From assembly GCF_016583575.1 (NCBI RefSeq), contig NZ_NRRG01000005.1, forward strand, positions 1-64,000: a stretch of DNA of 64,000 nucleotides. Direction: 5' to 3'. Position numbers and translations under genes: made by a program. Position 1 is the stretch's first letter. The number at the start of each line of letters is the position of its first letter. This DNA is from Thiocystis violacea (GTDB lineage Bacteria > Pseudomonadota > Gammaproteobacteria > Chromatiales > Chromatiaceae). Of the stretch, positions 33,668 through 43,114 are shown piece after piece. The notes beneath the pieces are model-generated. The model did no database searches. It had not been told where the DNA came from and saw nothing but the letters and a program-made list of their open reading frames with translations.

Positions 33668-35116
33668 ATGCATTTGCCTGACCACAAGACCAAGATCGTC
33701 GCCACCATCGGCCCAGCCTCCGACGCGCCCGAGCGGCTGGCCGAGCTGATCCTCGCCGGGATGAACGTGGCCCGATTGAACTTCTCGCACGGCCACCCGG
33801 AATACCATGCCGAGGTCATCGCCCGGATCCGCGCCGCCGCGCGCGAGACGGGGCGGCGGGTCGCCATCATGGGCGATCTTCCTGGCCCCAAGATGCGTAT
33901 CGGCGATCTGGCCGAGGAGCCGATCGAGCTGCAACGCGATGACGAGCTGACCCTCACCACGCAGGATATCCTGGGGAGCAAGGAGCGCGTCAGCATCAGC
34001 TTCCCGAGTCTGCCGGAGGCCGTCCAGCCCGGCGACCGGCTCTATCTCAACGACGGCTTCATCCTGCTCAAGGTGCTGGAGGTCGATGGGACCGAGATCC
34101 GTTGCAGCGTCCGCGTCGGCGGCGATTTGTCCTCCCGCAAGGGGTTGAATCTGCCGGGCATCAATCTGGGGATCAGCGCCTTCACCGAGAACGATCACGC
34201 CTGGCTGCGCTTCGCCGCCGAGCATCGTCTGGACGCCGTGAGTCAGTCGTTCGTCGCCACCGCCGACGACATCCTGGCCGTGCGCCAGGCCGCCGCCGAG
34301 CTGGGTTACGCCCCCTTCATCATCGCCAAGATCGAACGCGCCGACGCCCTGGACAACCTCGCGGCGATCCTGACCGCCGCCGACGGCATCATGGTGGCGC
34401 GCGGCGACCTGGGCGTGGAGATTCCGATCGAGCGCATCGCCGTGGTCCAGAAGCAGATCACCGACCTGGCGAATCACTTCGGCAAGCCCGTCATCACCGC
34501 GACCCAGATGCTGGAGTCCATGGTCATCTACCGTCGGCCGACCCGCGCCGAGGCGACCGATGTCGCCAACGCCATCCTCGGCGGGACCGATTGCGTCATG
34601 CTCTCCGCCGAATCGGCCGTCGGCCGCCATCCCGTCGCTGCGGTCGCCATGCTCGCCAGCATCGCCGCGCAGGTCGAGCCCGAGCGCAGCAAGCAGCCCT
34701 TCGTGCGCACCATGGACGGCTTCTACGGCAGCGACCGCACCCGCGCGGTCGACCTCATCGCCGCGAGCGTCTACCACACCATCAACAACAGCGAGCCGAA
34801 CTTCGTCGTCGTCCCCACTCAATCCGGCAGCACGCCCCGCAACGTCGCCCGCTTTCGGCCGCCGGTCTGGATCATTGCCTTCAGTCCCAACGCCACCACC
34901 TGTCAGTCGCTCCAGTTTTCCTATGGAATTCATACGGTTCAGGTCGATGCGGATCGGCCGGACTGGTCGAATTTCGTCCGCCACTGGCTGCGCGAGCGTG
35001 GCGTCGACTCCGGTCTTGCCCTGCTGACGCAAGGTCCGACGGCGGATAACCCCTGCGGCAACTACCGCATGGAGATCCTGGAGTTGGGACTGGACGCCGG
35101 CTCGCAGTGCGAGTGA
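33668..35116 (+). CDS. pyk: Pyruvate kinase
   Basis: The 482-residue protein begins with HKTKIVATIGPAS, has NFSHGHPEYH, and LPGPKMRIGDL. The active-site helix IIAKIERADALDN and GDLGVEIPIERI follow, then the signature ITATQMLESM and a C-terminal regulatory domain. It converts phosphoenolpyruvate and ADP to pyruvate and ATP. The start at MHLPDHKTK fits the family; the longer frame from 33314 is a shadow of the preceding gene. It is the last host gene before the tRNA and the inserted element. Confidence 0.95.
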   Translation: MHLPDHKTKIVATIGPASDAPERLAELILAGMNVARLNFSHGHPEYHAEVIARIRAAARETGRRVAIMGDLPGPKMRIGDLAEEPIELQRDDELTLTTQDILGSKERVSISFPSLPEAVQPGDRLYLNDGFILLKVLEVDGTEIRCSVRVGGDLSSRKGLNLPGINLGISAFTENDHAWLRFAAEHRLDAVSQSFVATADDILAVRQAAAELGYAPFIIAKIERADALDNLAAILTAADGIMVARGDLGVEIPIERIAVVQKQITDLANHFGKPVITATQMLESMVIYRRPTRAEATDVANAILGGTDCVMLSAESAVGRHPVAAVAMLASIAAQVEPERSKQPFVRTMDGFYGSDRTRAVDLIAASVYHTINNSEPNFVVVPTQSGSTPRNVARFRPPVWIIAFSPNATTCQSLQFSYGIHTVQVDADRPDWSNFVRHWLRERGVDSGLALLTQGPTADNPCGNYRMEILELGLDAGSQCE

Positions 35117-35197
35117 GGCCGGGCGGGATCCGTGCCAGCGATGGTTTCCGTAGGTTGACCATGCCGACGCCATTCGCGTAAGATTCGCGATCTGATT

Positions 35198-35272
35198 GGG
35201 CGCATAGCTCAGCGGGAGAGCGCCCCCTTCACACGGGGGAGGTCGTAGGTTCGATCCCTACTGTGCCCACCA
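35198..35272 (+). tRNA. tRNA-Val (anticodon CAC)
   Basis: The 75-nt gene has an encoded CCA. The acceptor stem GGGCGCA pairs with TGTGCCC (one G-U), the D-arm is GCTC/GAGC, the anticodon stem CCCCC/GGGGG holds loop TTCACAC with CAC at 34-36, and the T-arm is GTAGG TTCGATC CCTAC. It reads GUG codons. It is the insertion target of the downstream element. Confidence 0.97.
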
Positions 35273-35306
35273 AATACCCGTTTCAAGCCATTCCAGAACG
35301 TCCAAG

Positions 35307-35330
35307 AACCCGCCTAAGTGCGGGTTTTTT
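35307..35330 (+). terminator. Rho-independent terminator after tRNA-Val
   Basis: AACCCGC and GCGGGTT pair across a 6-base loop, followed by TTTTATT. It is 35 bases after the tRNA and would end its transcript before the integrase gene. Confidence 0.85.
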
Positions 35331-35432
35331 ATTGGCTATTCGTCTTCCGCCGTCTCATGGCGTCCCTTGACAGCTTAGGGTATTTGCGGGTAGGTATCCG
35401 GGTATCTCCCAACCCCTATGGGTACCTGCCCC

Positions 35433-36646
35433 ATGCCACTGACCACCGATGCCGCGATCCGCAACGTCAAGCCCACCAACGCGCCCACCAAATACCCCGT
35501 TGGAAAGGGGCTCTATCTCCTCGTCACGCCCAAGGGTCAGAAGTGGTGGAGGCTGCGCTATCGCTTCGAGGGCAAGGAAAAGATGCTCGGTCTTGGCGTC
35601 TATCCCGAGGTGTCGCTCAAGAAGGCCACCGAGAAACGAGACGAGGCCCGTGGCCACTTGGTAGAGGGACGAGACCCCAGTCAGGTGAAGCGGGAGGAAG
35701 CCGCCGAACGCAAGCGCCAGGACGCCAACAGCTTTGAGGTCATGGCCCGCGAGTGGTACGCCTCTCGTGCCCCTGGTTGGGCTCCGGGCCATGCGGACAA
35801 GATCATCCGACGCCTGGAACTGGATGTATTCCCCTGGATCGGGAGCCGCCCAATCGCCGAGATCAAGGCGCCCGAACTGTTGGCCGTCGCGCGGCGCATC
35901 GAGGCGCGTGGCGCCCTGGATACCGCTCATCGGGCGATTCAGAGCTGTGGGCAAATCTTCCGCTATGCCGTCGCGACTGGCCGGGCCGAACGCGACCCGT
36001 CCGGGGATCTACGCGGCGCCCTGCCGCGAGCGAAGGGCGGTCACTTCCCCTCGGTCACGGATCCGGCCCGCGTCGCCGAGCTGCTACGCATGATCGACGG
36101 CTATCAAGGCACCCCTACCGTGCGTGGGGCGCTGCGCCTGGCGCCGCTGGTATTCGTCCGGCCCGGCGAGCTACGCCAGGCCGAATGGGCGGATATCGAT
36201 CTGGAGGCCGCTGAATGGCGTTACACCGCGACCAAGACCGGCACCCCGCATATCGTCCCGCTCGCCACCCAGGCCGTGGCGATCCTTCGGGAACTGGAGC
36301 CGATCACCGGACGCGGGCGCTATGTCTTCCCGTGCGCCCGTGGCGCCGTCGCCCGATGAGCGATAACGCCATCCTCGCCGCCATGCGTCGGCTAGGCATT
36401 CCGAAGGACGAGATGTCCGGGCACGGCTTTCGCGCCATGGCCAGAACGATCCTGGATGAGGTGTTGGGCTTCCGTCCCGACTTCATCGAGCACCAGTTGG
36501 CCCATGCCGTGAGGGATCCCAACGGCCGCGCCTACAACCGGACTGCCCACCTACCGGCCCGCAAGCTGATGATGCAGGCGTGGGCGGATTACCTGGATGG
36601 GCTCAAGCAGGGGGCGAAGGTGTTGCCCCTCAAGCGCACCGCCTGA
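35433..36646 (+). pseudogene. int: Tyrosine integrase, frameshifted in the catalytic domain
   Basis: The N-terminal DUF4102-type arm domain (PLTTDAAIRNVKPTNAPTKY, KGLYLLVTPKGQKWWRLRYRFEGKEKMLGLGVYP) and core-binding domain are intact, as is the first catalytic Arg region (LVFVRPGELRQAEW). The frame stops at 36357-36359. The rest continues in the -1 frame as RRPMSDNAILAAMRRLG, SGHGFRAMARTILDE, IEHQLAHAVRD and RAYNR, which hold the second Arg, the His and the nucleophilic Tyr. One base is missing just before 36350. As read, no active enzyme is made unless the ribosome shifts frame. P4-type integrases commonly insert at tRNA 3' ends. Confidence 0.88.
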
Positions 36647-36727
36647 CTCCAGACAACAACAGGCCCCGAGACGGCACCACCCGTCCCGAGGCCCTGACCA
36701 CAACCCAACCTGAAGAGAGGTTCGGCG

Positions 36728-37300
36728 ATGGCTGATGAAAAGCTTACCCCATCCGAGGTGGCCATATGGCGCGCCACCCGCGCCTATACCCCGGCCGAAG
36801 CCGCGTGGCTACTGATGGACAAGGCCCCGCAAACTATCTGGATTGATGACACGAAAGGCGCCGCGTTCGCCTTGGCGTGCCAGATTCGAGAAGAATTCAG
36901 GACCAGCGATTACGGCGCGTTCGGTACCCCCAGGGAAAGCATCGCGTTCGATGTGCGGTACGAGGGCGAATTCAGGGGAATCGCCACGATAGAAGGCGGC
37001 AGACGGCAGCGAATCACGTTCGATGAACTGCGCCAGTTCGCCGAACAGCGCGGACTGAAACCCATGATCCTTTCCGCCCAAGAACCGGCTGGCGCCGATG
37101 ATGACCGCGAGCCTGACCCGCGCCACCGCAAGACCCTGCTACGCATCATCGCAGCCCTTATGAAGCTGGCCAAGATCGATTCAGACATGGCCACCAAGAC
37201 AGCGGCCCATGCTATCAATTCGGTTCTGGAAGAAACCGGACGGTCAATGAAGCCGGACACCATCGCGCGCGTCCTCAATGACGCTCGCGAGGTCGATTAG
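36728..37300 (+). CDS. Hypothetical protein of the integrated element
   Basis: The ORF codes for 190 residues, with GAAGAGAGG ahead of the ATG. The N-terminal part (SEVAIWRATRAYTPAEAAWLL) looks like a helix-turn-helix-like segment, the middle is beta-rich, and the C-terminus (about 130-190) is helical with SDMATKTAAHAINSVLEETGRSMKPDTIARVLNDA, also DNA-binding-like. I do not recognise a family. It sits between the integrase and alpA, so a regulatory role is plausible but unproven. Confidence 0.65.
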   Translation: MADEKLTPSEVAIWRATRAYTPAEAAWLLMDKAPQTIWIDDTKGAAFALACQIREEFRTSDYGAFGTPRESIAFDVRYEGEFRGIATIEGGRRQRITFDELRQFAEQRGLKPMILSAQEPAGADDDREPDPRHRKTLLRIIAALMKLAKIDSDMATKTAAHAINSVLEETGRSMKPDTIARVLNDAREVD

Positions 37301-37331
37301 CCCTATAGGGTCGTATCGCAAGCCCTATAGG
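37301..37331. promoter_or_regulatory. Twin palindromes upstream of alpA, candidate operator
   Basis: CCCTATAGGG (37301-37310, perfect 10-bp palindrome) and CCTATAGG (37324-37331) have centres 22 bp apart, two helical turns. They lie 36 bp before alpA, a typical place for a dimeric regulator to bind. Confidence 0.5.
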
Positions 37332-37366
37332 AACACATCCTTTCTGCGTCTCGCTATCGTCTCGCC

Positions 37367-37600
37367 ATGTTCAGCAACATGACGAGGCAACACATGGCCG
37401 CTAAAGCCGCTCCTGCCGTTCCCTTCCGCATCGTCCGCCTACCCGAAGCCGTCGAAATGACAGGGCTTTCTCGAGGCTCTCTCTACCGCCTGATGCAGAA
37501 AGGCGCGTTCCCGAAGTCCGTCAAGCTCTCCGAGCGCGCGGTGGGCTGGAGGGAGTCAGACCTGAATGCCTGGCTCAACTCACGCCAGAACGCCGCTTGA
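37367..37600 (+). CDS. alpA: AlpA-family regulator/excisionase
   Basis: The 77-residue protein has the AlpA/MerR-like winged helix pattern: FRIVRLPEAVEMTGLSRGSLYRLMQKGAFPKSVKLSERAVGWRESDLNAWLNSR. AlpA proteins activate integrase expression or act as excisionases in P4-like elements. Several in-frame ATGs exist within the first ten codons; the first is listed. Twin palindromes lie immediately upstream. Confidence 0.9.
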   Translation: MFSNMTRQHMAAKAAPAVPFRIVRLPEAVEMTGLSRGSLYRLMQKGAFPKSVKLSERAVGWRESDLNAWLNSRQNAA

Positions 37601-37613
37601 GGGAGCCGTCACG

Positions 37614-37778
37614 ATGTCCACCAGATCGAAACAGGTCCGCGCCAATCGGCGCGCGAAGCAGGCCCGGCGATGGTCCGGAAATGAAAAACGCCCTGGCGGG
37701 GGCGGCCACCAAGGCGTTGCGAAGAAGCAGAGTTCTGACTTAGAGTGGTGCCGTCCGTCAGGTGCGATCAACACCTAA
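37614..37778 (+). CDS. Small basic ORF after alpA
   Basis: The 54-residue ORF starts at ATG with a GGGAG site upstream and is rich in Arg and Lys (TRSKQVRANRRAKQARRW). It lies 13 bases after alpA. Its composition fits a small nucleic-acid-binding protein, but no family is recognised and it may not be translated. Confidence 0.3.
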   Translation: MSTRSKQVRANRRAKQARRWSGNEKRPGGGGHQGVAKKQSSDLEWCRPSGAINT

Positions 37779-37929
37779 CGGCAAAGCAATTACCGACTGG
37801 AATCGGCTTGCACCGGCAGGGCTCAGTATATCCGTTCGTCCCCTATCCGCACCAGGGACGCGCGCGCCTGCCGTCAATCTGCCTGCCATCTTCAGTTGGT
37901 ACCCGTCATTACGACCGAGGTATCAACCC

Positions 37930-38193
37930 ATGACCGACCAACACACCCGCACCACCCAGGACGTTGACCGCCACATCGGCGAATTCGTCCGCGAAAACAT
38001 CGCCGAACTTTGGGCCTTGTCCGCCGCCATCGGCACCGGCGCCAAACTGGCCGCCGACTTCGCCATGGATATCGAGGGCGAGATCGAAGGGCATGCCAAC
38101 CCAGGCACCACCGACGCCTTGATCCGTCTGATCCGCGCCAGCTCCGATCATCTGACCGATCGGCTGGAGAGTCTGATGGAGGCGGCGGGATGA
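37930..38193 (+). CDS. Hypothetical element protein
   Basis: The 87-residue protein begins with MTDQHTRTTQDVDRHIGEFVRENIAELWALSAAI and is acidic and helical throughout. Its stop overlaps the start of the next small gene (ATGA), so the two are coupled. No family is recognised; small proteins of this kind often precede the replication gene in tRNA-inserted satellites. Confidence 0.55.
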   Translation: MTDQHTRTTQDVDRHIGEFVRENIAELWALSAAIGTGAKLAADFAMDIEGEIEGHANPGTTDALIRLIRASSDHLTDRLESLMEAAG

Positions 38194-38342
38194 GCAACCA
38201 AACCACCCGCAAGATTTCCTTCCTCCCGACCACGGCCAACAACGATTTGCTGTCTGTCCGGTCTGGCGTGCCGATCGCCGAGGCTGTCGAGCAAGCGAGC
38301 TTCTTGCTCGGGGCAGCCATCCGAGCCGCGATCGAGGCCTAA
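38190..38342 (+). CDS. DUF3077-like small protein
   Basis: The 50-residue protein contains NDLLSVRSGVPIAEAVEQASFLLGAAI, resembling the DUF3077 signature (LSVRxGVPxxxALEQAS), a family of unknown function common in phages and pseudomonad genomes. It overlaps the upstream gene by 4 bases. The sequence after its stop (38343-38489) continues protein-like in the same frame up to the replication gene, but has no start codon. Confidence 0.55.
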   Translation: MSNQTTRKISFLPTTANNDLLSVRSGVPIAEAVEQASFLLGAAIRAAIEA

Positions 38343-38489
38343 GCCCCCGGCCCGATCGTCGCACCCTTCGAGCGCGATCCCCAGGGCGAAGATCCGGAGC
38401 CCGGCCCGATCTCGGACGAGCTGCTTGAATGGGTCGCCAAGGCCGAGCGCGCCACCGATTCCGATATCACACGCCACCTGCCGGGAGCC

Positions 38490-40871
38490 ATGCGGCAGGC
38501 TCGCCGCTGGCTGTTGTGGAAGGCCATCCCGCATAAAGACCCGTCGAAGAAGCCGCGCAAGGTTCCGTTCTACTGCGACGGATCGCCGCGCCAAGGCGCT
38601 CTCGACACTGAACAAGATCGTGGTCGGCTGACGGATCTCGACACGGCTCAAGCCGTACTCGCCGATGGGTCTTATACCGGGCTCGGGTTCGCTCTCGGAC
38701 CCGATGGGGACGGGAACCACTGGCAGGGGATCGATCTTGACGGGACCGATCAGAGGCCGAATCTCGCCGCCCTGGCCGCCCGCCTGCCTGGATACGTCGA
38801 GCGGTCGCCCAGCGGGAAGGGCTTCCATGCCATCGGCTGCGGCAGGGCGTTCAAGTCGCTGGGAAGCAATTCCACCGGGATCGAAGCCTATGCCGGAGGC
38901 CGCTACTTCACCGTCACCGGCTCGGAGGGGCACGGCGACCTGGAAGATATCGCCGAGTTCGTCACCGGCACACTCGCGCCGATGCACTCGCCGCCAAGGC
39001 CCAAGACCGAGGCGTCCGAGCGGCCGTGCGTGGACACCCAGGACGCGGTGATCCGCGATCTGCGTTCGGCGCTGGCGTCCATGCGTTCAGACGACAGGGA
39101 TCTTTGGGTTCGGATGGGGTTGTCGCTCAAAACGATGGGCGATCAGGGACGGGCGCTCTGGATGGAATGGAGCCAGTCGAGCGAGAAGTTCGATCCGAGC
39201 GACGCCGCGCGGGCTTGGGAATCCTTCCGCCCTGAGTCCACCGATCATCGCGCCGTCTTCGCCGAAGCCACCCGGCACGGATGGACGAACCCGGCGAAGC
39301 GTAAGCACCGCGCGGAAGAGCCGCCACCGCCCCCAGGGGCGGACGACTACGCCGATGTGGACATGGGCACCAAGCAAGATTGTGGGGGCGAGTGGCCGAA
39401 GCTGGAACCGCTTCCAACCGCGCTTTCTCCGGTTGCCCCCTTTGATTACGACCTGCTGCCGGACGCCTTTCGAGCCTGGATTCGCGATATATCCGAGCGG
39501 ATGCAATGCCCCCCGGACTACCCCGCCGTCTCCGCCGTCGTGTGCCTCTCGGCTGTGGTCGGCCGGCAGATCGGCGTCAGACCCAAGTGCAAGGACGATT
39601 GGACCGTGGTCCCCAACTTGTGGGGGTCCATCATCGGCCGTCCATCGCTGCTGAAGACCCCGGCGCTACAGGAGACGCTGAAAGGAATCGACGGGCTCGA
39701 AGCGGCCGCGCGCAAGCAATTCGAGGATGAAGAGCGGCACTACAAGGCCGATCTACTGGTGGCCGAAGCCGAAGTAAGGGAGTCCAAGACGGAGATCGCG
39801 AAGGCGCTCAAGGCGAAGGATAAGGACAAAGCGCATCAGTACGCGCTCGACGCTGGCCGGGAGCCTGAAACGCCCGTGCGAAGGAGATACCGGACTCATG
39901 ACGCGACGGTCGAGTAGCTCGGCGAGCTACTGAAGGACAACCCCAACGGCATCCTCGTCTATCGGGATAAGCTGATCGGGTTCCTCAAGTCGCTGGAGCA
40001 GGAGGGCCGGGAGGGCTCGCGCGCTTTCTACCTGGAAGCCTGGAACGGCAACGGCGGTTTCGCCTTCGACCGGATCGGGCGCGGCACCGTCGAGATCGAG
40101 GCCGCCTGCGTGTCCATCATCGGCGGCATTCAGCCGGGACCGCTGGGTGACTACCTGGTAGGGGCGGTGCGTGGAGGCGCTGGCGACGATGGCTTGTTGC
40201 AGCGATTTCAGCTCGCGGTCTGGCCCAACGCCCCGAGGCAATGGAAGAACGTGGACCGCTGGCCAGACAAGGAAGCTCGGCGGATCGCCAGGGAGGTGTT
40301 CAATCGCCTCGACACTATCGACGTGGAAGCTCTAGGGGCTCGCCGTGACGATGGCGACTCCACCCATTGGTTGCGGTTCAGTGAGGAGGCACAGGCCGCG
40401 TTCGACGAATGGCGCGCGACGCTCGAACATCGCCTGCTGAGTGGCGAAATGCATCCCGCGATGGAATCGCATTTGGCCAAATACCGCTCTCTTGCCCCGT
40501 CGCTGGCGCTGCTGTTTCGCCTGGCTGACAACCAGGCCTGCGGCCCCGTGGATCTTCAGTCGCTCTTGAGGGCGCTCGCCTGGTGCGAGTACCTGGAAAC
40601 CCATGCCCGCCGCATCTATCAGCCGGCGATCGAGGTGGATATGAAAGCCGCGATCGAGCTTAGCGGTCGCCTCTCGTCGCTCACGAACCCCTTCACGGCC
40701 AAGGACGTCTACAAGCGGCACTGGCGATTGCTCGACCGCGAAGGGACCGTATCGGCACTTTCGATACTTGAGGACTTCGGGCATATCCGAAGCGAACAGA
40801 CGACGGGACCAGGGCGACCGACCACCCTCTACCGGGCCCATCCTGATCTGCTTGGTGAGGTGGCCGCATGA
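38490..40871 (+). pseudogene. Prim-pol/DUF3987 replication protein interrupted by one amber codon
   Basis: The first part (475 residues) has RRWLLWKAIPHKDPSKKPRKVPFY and a primase-polymerase core with the metal site WQGIDLDG and SPSGKGFHAI. A PriCT-like segment and the start of a DUF3987 helicase-like domain follow (P-loop-like GRPSLLKTPAL). A TAG at 39915-39917 interrupts ATVE/LGELLKDN, where AAG (Lys) would be expected. The same frame then reads on uninterrupted to 40871 (KSLEQEGREGSRAFYLEAWNGNGGF, SIIGGIQPGPLGDYL). A single base substitution has therefore truncated a protein of about 793 residues. In-frame sequence upstream to 38343 lacks a start codon but looks related. Confidence 0.88.
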
Positions 40872-41221
40872 GCTATCTCGACCGTCTCAAGAATCTGAAA
40901 ACGCCAGGACGGGGGGGGGTCGAAAGTGTCGAAACCCCTGCCGATTTTTCGGAAACGCCAACATCACCTAGTGTAGAAAGTGTCGAAACTATCCAAACGG
41001 GGGGTTTAGACACTTTAGACACCTGCCCATCTGGGCGTTTTCAAAATATCGGGGACTCCGAGGTCCGATCGCGGATCTGGCGGATCATCACCACGGACCA
41101 GGAGATTGACGTCATCACCGGCGAGCCGATCACGGCAGCCGAAGCCTGCCAGGGTTACCCCGTCGTGCTCGAAGTCTTCCCTAGGCCCCTTGAGGACGAG
41201 TCCGTGGGGGTGGCGGCATGA
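40868..41221 (+). CDS. Hypothetical protein with VESVET repeats and a G9 tract
   Basis: The 117-residue protein overlaps the replication gene stop (ATGA). The first half is low complexity with repeated VESVET and LDTLDT units, coded by repeats of GAAAGTGTCGAAAC and an inverted counterpart. The second half (SRIWRIITTDQEIDVITGEPITAAEACQGYP) looks folded. A run of nine G at 40911-40919 lies inside codons 15-18 and could slip. No family is recognised. Confidence 0.6.
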   Translation: MSYLDRLKNLKTPGRGGVESVETPADFSETPTSPSVESVETIQTGGLDTLDTCPSGRFQNIGDSEVRSRIWRIITTDQEIDVITGEPITAAEACQGYPVVLEVFPRPLEDESVGVAA

Positions 41222-41508
41222 AGCTCTACGACAGCGACGCCAAGATCCGGCGCCTGGCGCGCGAGGATGGGGTAGAGCAGGCGCTGAGGGAGGCGCGCGC
41301 CCAGCCGTGCGTGACCACTATCGCGGTCGGCCGACGGATCTACATCGTCCACACCCAGCCGGGAGACGCGGGGCTCTCTTGTATCGAGATGCGTTCGCCG
41401 CTGGACCTGCCAGCGGTCATGGCCAGGCTCGGGTCTGTCGTCGGCCCGATCCAACGCGCTCGCGTCGCGCCAACTGAGCACAGGGGGCGCCGATGTCGCG
41501 CGGACTGA
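41218..41508 (+). CDS. Hypothetical element protein
   Basis: The 96-residue protein overlaps the previous stop by 4 bases. KLYDSDAKIRRLAREDGVEQALREARAQPCVTTIAVGRRIYIVH suggests a small alpha/beta fold. The last 25 residues are basic and less structured. No family is recognised; cotranscription with the replication gene is likely from the overlaps. Confidence 0.55.
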   Translation: MKLYDSDAKIRRLAREDGVEQALREARAQPCVTTIAVGRRIYIVHTQPGDAGLSCIEMRSPLDLPAVMARLGSVVGPIQRARVAPTEHRGRRCRAD

Positions 41509-41858
41509 CACCCAAAGTCCGCCTGCACTGAGTTTCCAATAGTCGCCATCGCCACCGATAGGGACAGAGCATAATCCGCCAGTATTACGCGGCTATTGAA
41601 TAAAATCAGTCGGTTAGCTGAGTTCGTCCGATTATGGAAAAATCGGACGATCATTGCGCCACGCTATACAACTTGAATTCAATCGCTTAGCCCATGCCTC
41701 GAATTGACATAAACTATGTTCTGCGCAATTGGCCCGGTTATCGCGCGCCACTTTCGTAATACTGGACCGCGCCAACGGCTTTAATTCAGATTGGCGGACG
41801 CTAACCGGGATTAGCGCGAAAGTCGCCTCACTTCAACCAGCCACAGGCCACGCACCCC
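41509..41858. other. Intergenic AT-richer segment within the element
   Basis: This 350-bp stretch is clearly richer in A and T than its surroundings and shows no convincing gene. It separates the replication block from the next operon and probably carries a promoter (for example TTGACA at 41705). AATTCAATCGCTT at 41678 recurs at 44151 near the element's right end. Confidence 0.5.
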
Positions 41859-42113
41859 GTGACCGACGAACGCACCGCCCAACTGATCGATGCCGCTCTC
41901 GCCGAGGGCCGTCTTGCCGGACCACAAACCGCCGCTTGGCTCCGGGAGATCAAGCCCGAGCGAGCCCGCGCCTACCTCTCGCAGCATGCGACCACCGTCG
42001 TCAACCGACTGCGCGCCGAGTTCCCGCCCGACACAGATGGCGAAACCTCCTTCCGGGCGTACCAGAAGGCCGCCGCGCGCGGCGATGTCCGCGTCATTGG
42101 AGGTGCGGCATGA
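41859..42113 (+). CDS. Hypothetical element protein
   Basis: The 84-residue protein starts at GTG, is helical and charged (AQLIDAALAEGRLAGPQTAAWLREIKPERARAYLSQHA), and ends by overlapping the next gene (ATGA). The PQTAAWLREIKPERARAYL segment resembles the C-terminal part of Mu-like prohead protease/scaffold proteins, but the match is weak and no protease domain is present. Confidence 0.5.
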   Translation: MTDERTAQLIDAALAEGRLAGPQTAAWLREIKPERARAYLSQHATTVVNRLRAEFPPDTDGETSFRAYQKAAARGDVRVIGGAA

Positions 42114-42997
42114 GTGCCGACAAGCTCTATCGAAGCCGTCTCGCGCTGATCGGGGAAGCCCGCGAGCTGCGCGCGGAGCAAACCGCACTCGGCCCGCGCC
42201 TGATCGAGGCCGGTACCCGCCAGCGCGAAGCCGCTACCCAGCTTCAAAACTGCACGGCTCGGACTCGCGGCGATCGCGAGGACGCCGAACAGCAAGTCAG
42301 GCAGGTCGAGGCCGACAGCAGCGATGAGGCATTGCACACCTTGCGGACCAGGGGCGAAGCGATCCGCGCCCGCCTGGCTGAGATCGAGCACGAGGTTCAC
42401 CTGCCGATCGCGCTCACGGACAAGGACATCAGGGGGCACCTGAAGGCCCTGGACGCCGCCCGCCAGGCGGTCGCGAAGCTGGAAGCCGTCGTAAGCACCC
42501 AGGCTGAGCTCGTCGACAGCCTCGGGAACGGCCCCGACGCCCGGCTTGATCTCGCCGCCCGGCGCGCTGACCTCCTCGCACGGATCGCACTCGGCGAAGG
42601 CACCACGGACGATCTGGCGCGGTTCGACGAGGCATCCGCACCGAAGCTGCGCGAAGCCGACGCCCTATCTGAACGGCGGGAGGAGGCCAATGCCGTGTCG
42701 GCGGTGCTCGCCGCTCGACTGGTGGCCGCGCAACAGGCGGTTGACGACTTGCACCCGCTGAGCCGGCTATGTGCGGAGTCGATTGTCGCGTCCGAGCTGG
42801 CCAGCGCGAGTCAGGCTTGGCAGTCGATCGCCGCGCAAGAGATCCAGGCCCGCAACGCCCTGGCTGGTCTCGATCAGGTTTTCCGAAGCCTTGGAGGCGC
42901 TCCACCGGCACGCCCGAGCTTCGAGCCGCTCACCATCACCCAGGCCGCCGCGTCCGAGCTGGAGCGGCTTCGATCCGCCCATCCCGATCTGTTCTGA
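42110..42997 (+). CDS. Coiled-coil hypothetical element protein
   Basis: The 295-residue protein has long heptad-like stretches (LIGEARELRAEQTALGPRLIEAG, TRQREAATQLQNCT, ALDAARQAVAKLEAVVSTQAELVDSL). The listed start follows GGAGG and overlaps the previous stop; the longer frame from 41729 is non-coding. Scaffold or DNA-structure roles are possible, but nothing specific can be read. Confidence 0.65.
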   Translation: MSADKLYRSRLALIGEARELRAEQTALGPRLIEAGTRQREAATQLQNCTARTRGDREDAEQQVRQVEADSSDEALHTLRTRGEAIRARLAEIEHEVHLPIALTDKDIRGHLKALDAARQAVAKLEAVVSTQAELVDSLGNGPDARLDLAARRADLLARIALGEGTTDDLARFDEASAPKLREADALSERREEANAVSAVLAARLVAAQQAVDDLHPLSRLCAESIVASELASASQAWQSIAAQEIQARNALAGLDQVFRSLGGAPPARPSFEPLTITQAAASELERLRSAHPDLF

Positions 42998-43114
42998 GTT
43001 CAAGGCGTGGGCACGACGTGAGATCCCGTGCCCGCACCGGAGCACCGCGCGACGGCTCCCGGCCGATTCCTCTCGGTCGCCAAGAATCGCGCCACCATCA
43101 CCGAGGGCCGAGCC

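Noticed and set aside
35484-35500. GCCCACCAAATACCC inside the integrase gene repeating the tRNA-Val 3' end (35265-35279) as an attachment site
   Set aside because: It is 15 bases and lies within conserved integrase codons (APTKYP), so it is more simply coding sequence; the element would be only 220 bp if it were a boundary.
41705-41740. A confident promoter from TTGACA at 41705
   Set aside because: No acceptable -10 element is found at 16-18 bases; it is mentioned only as a possible -35.
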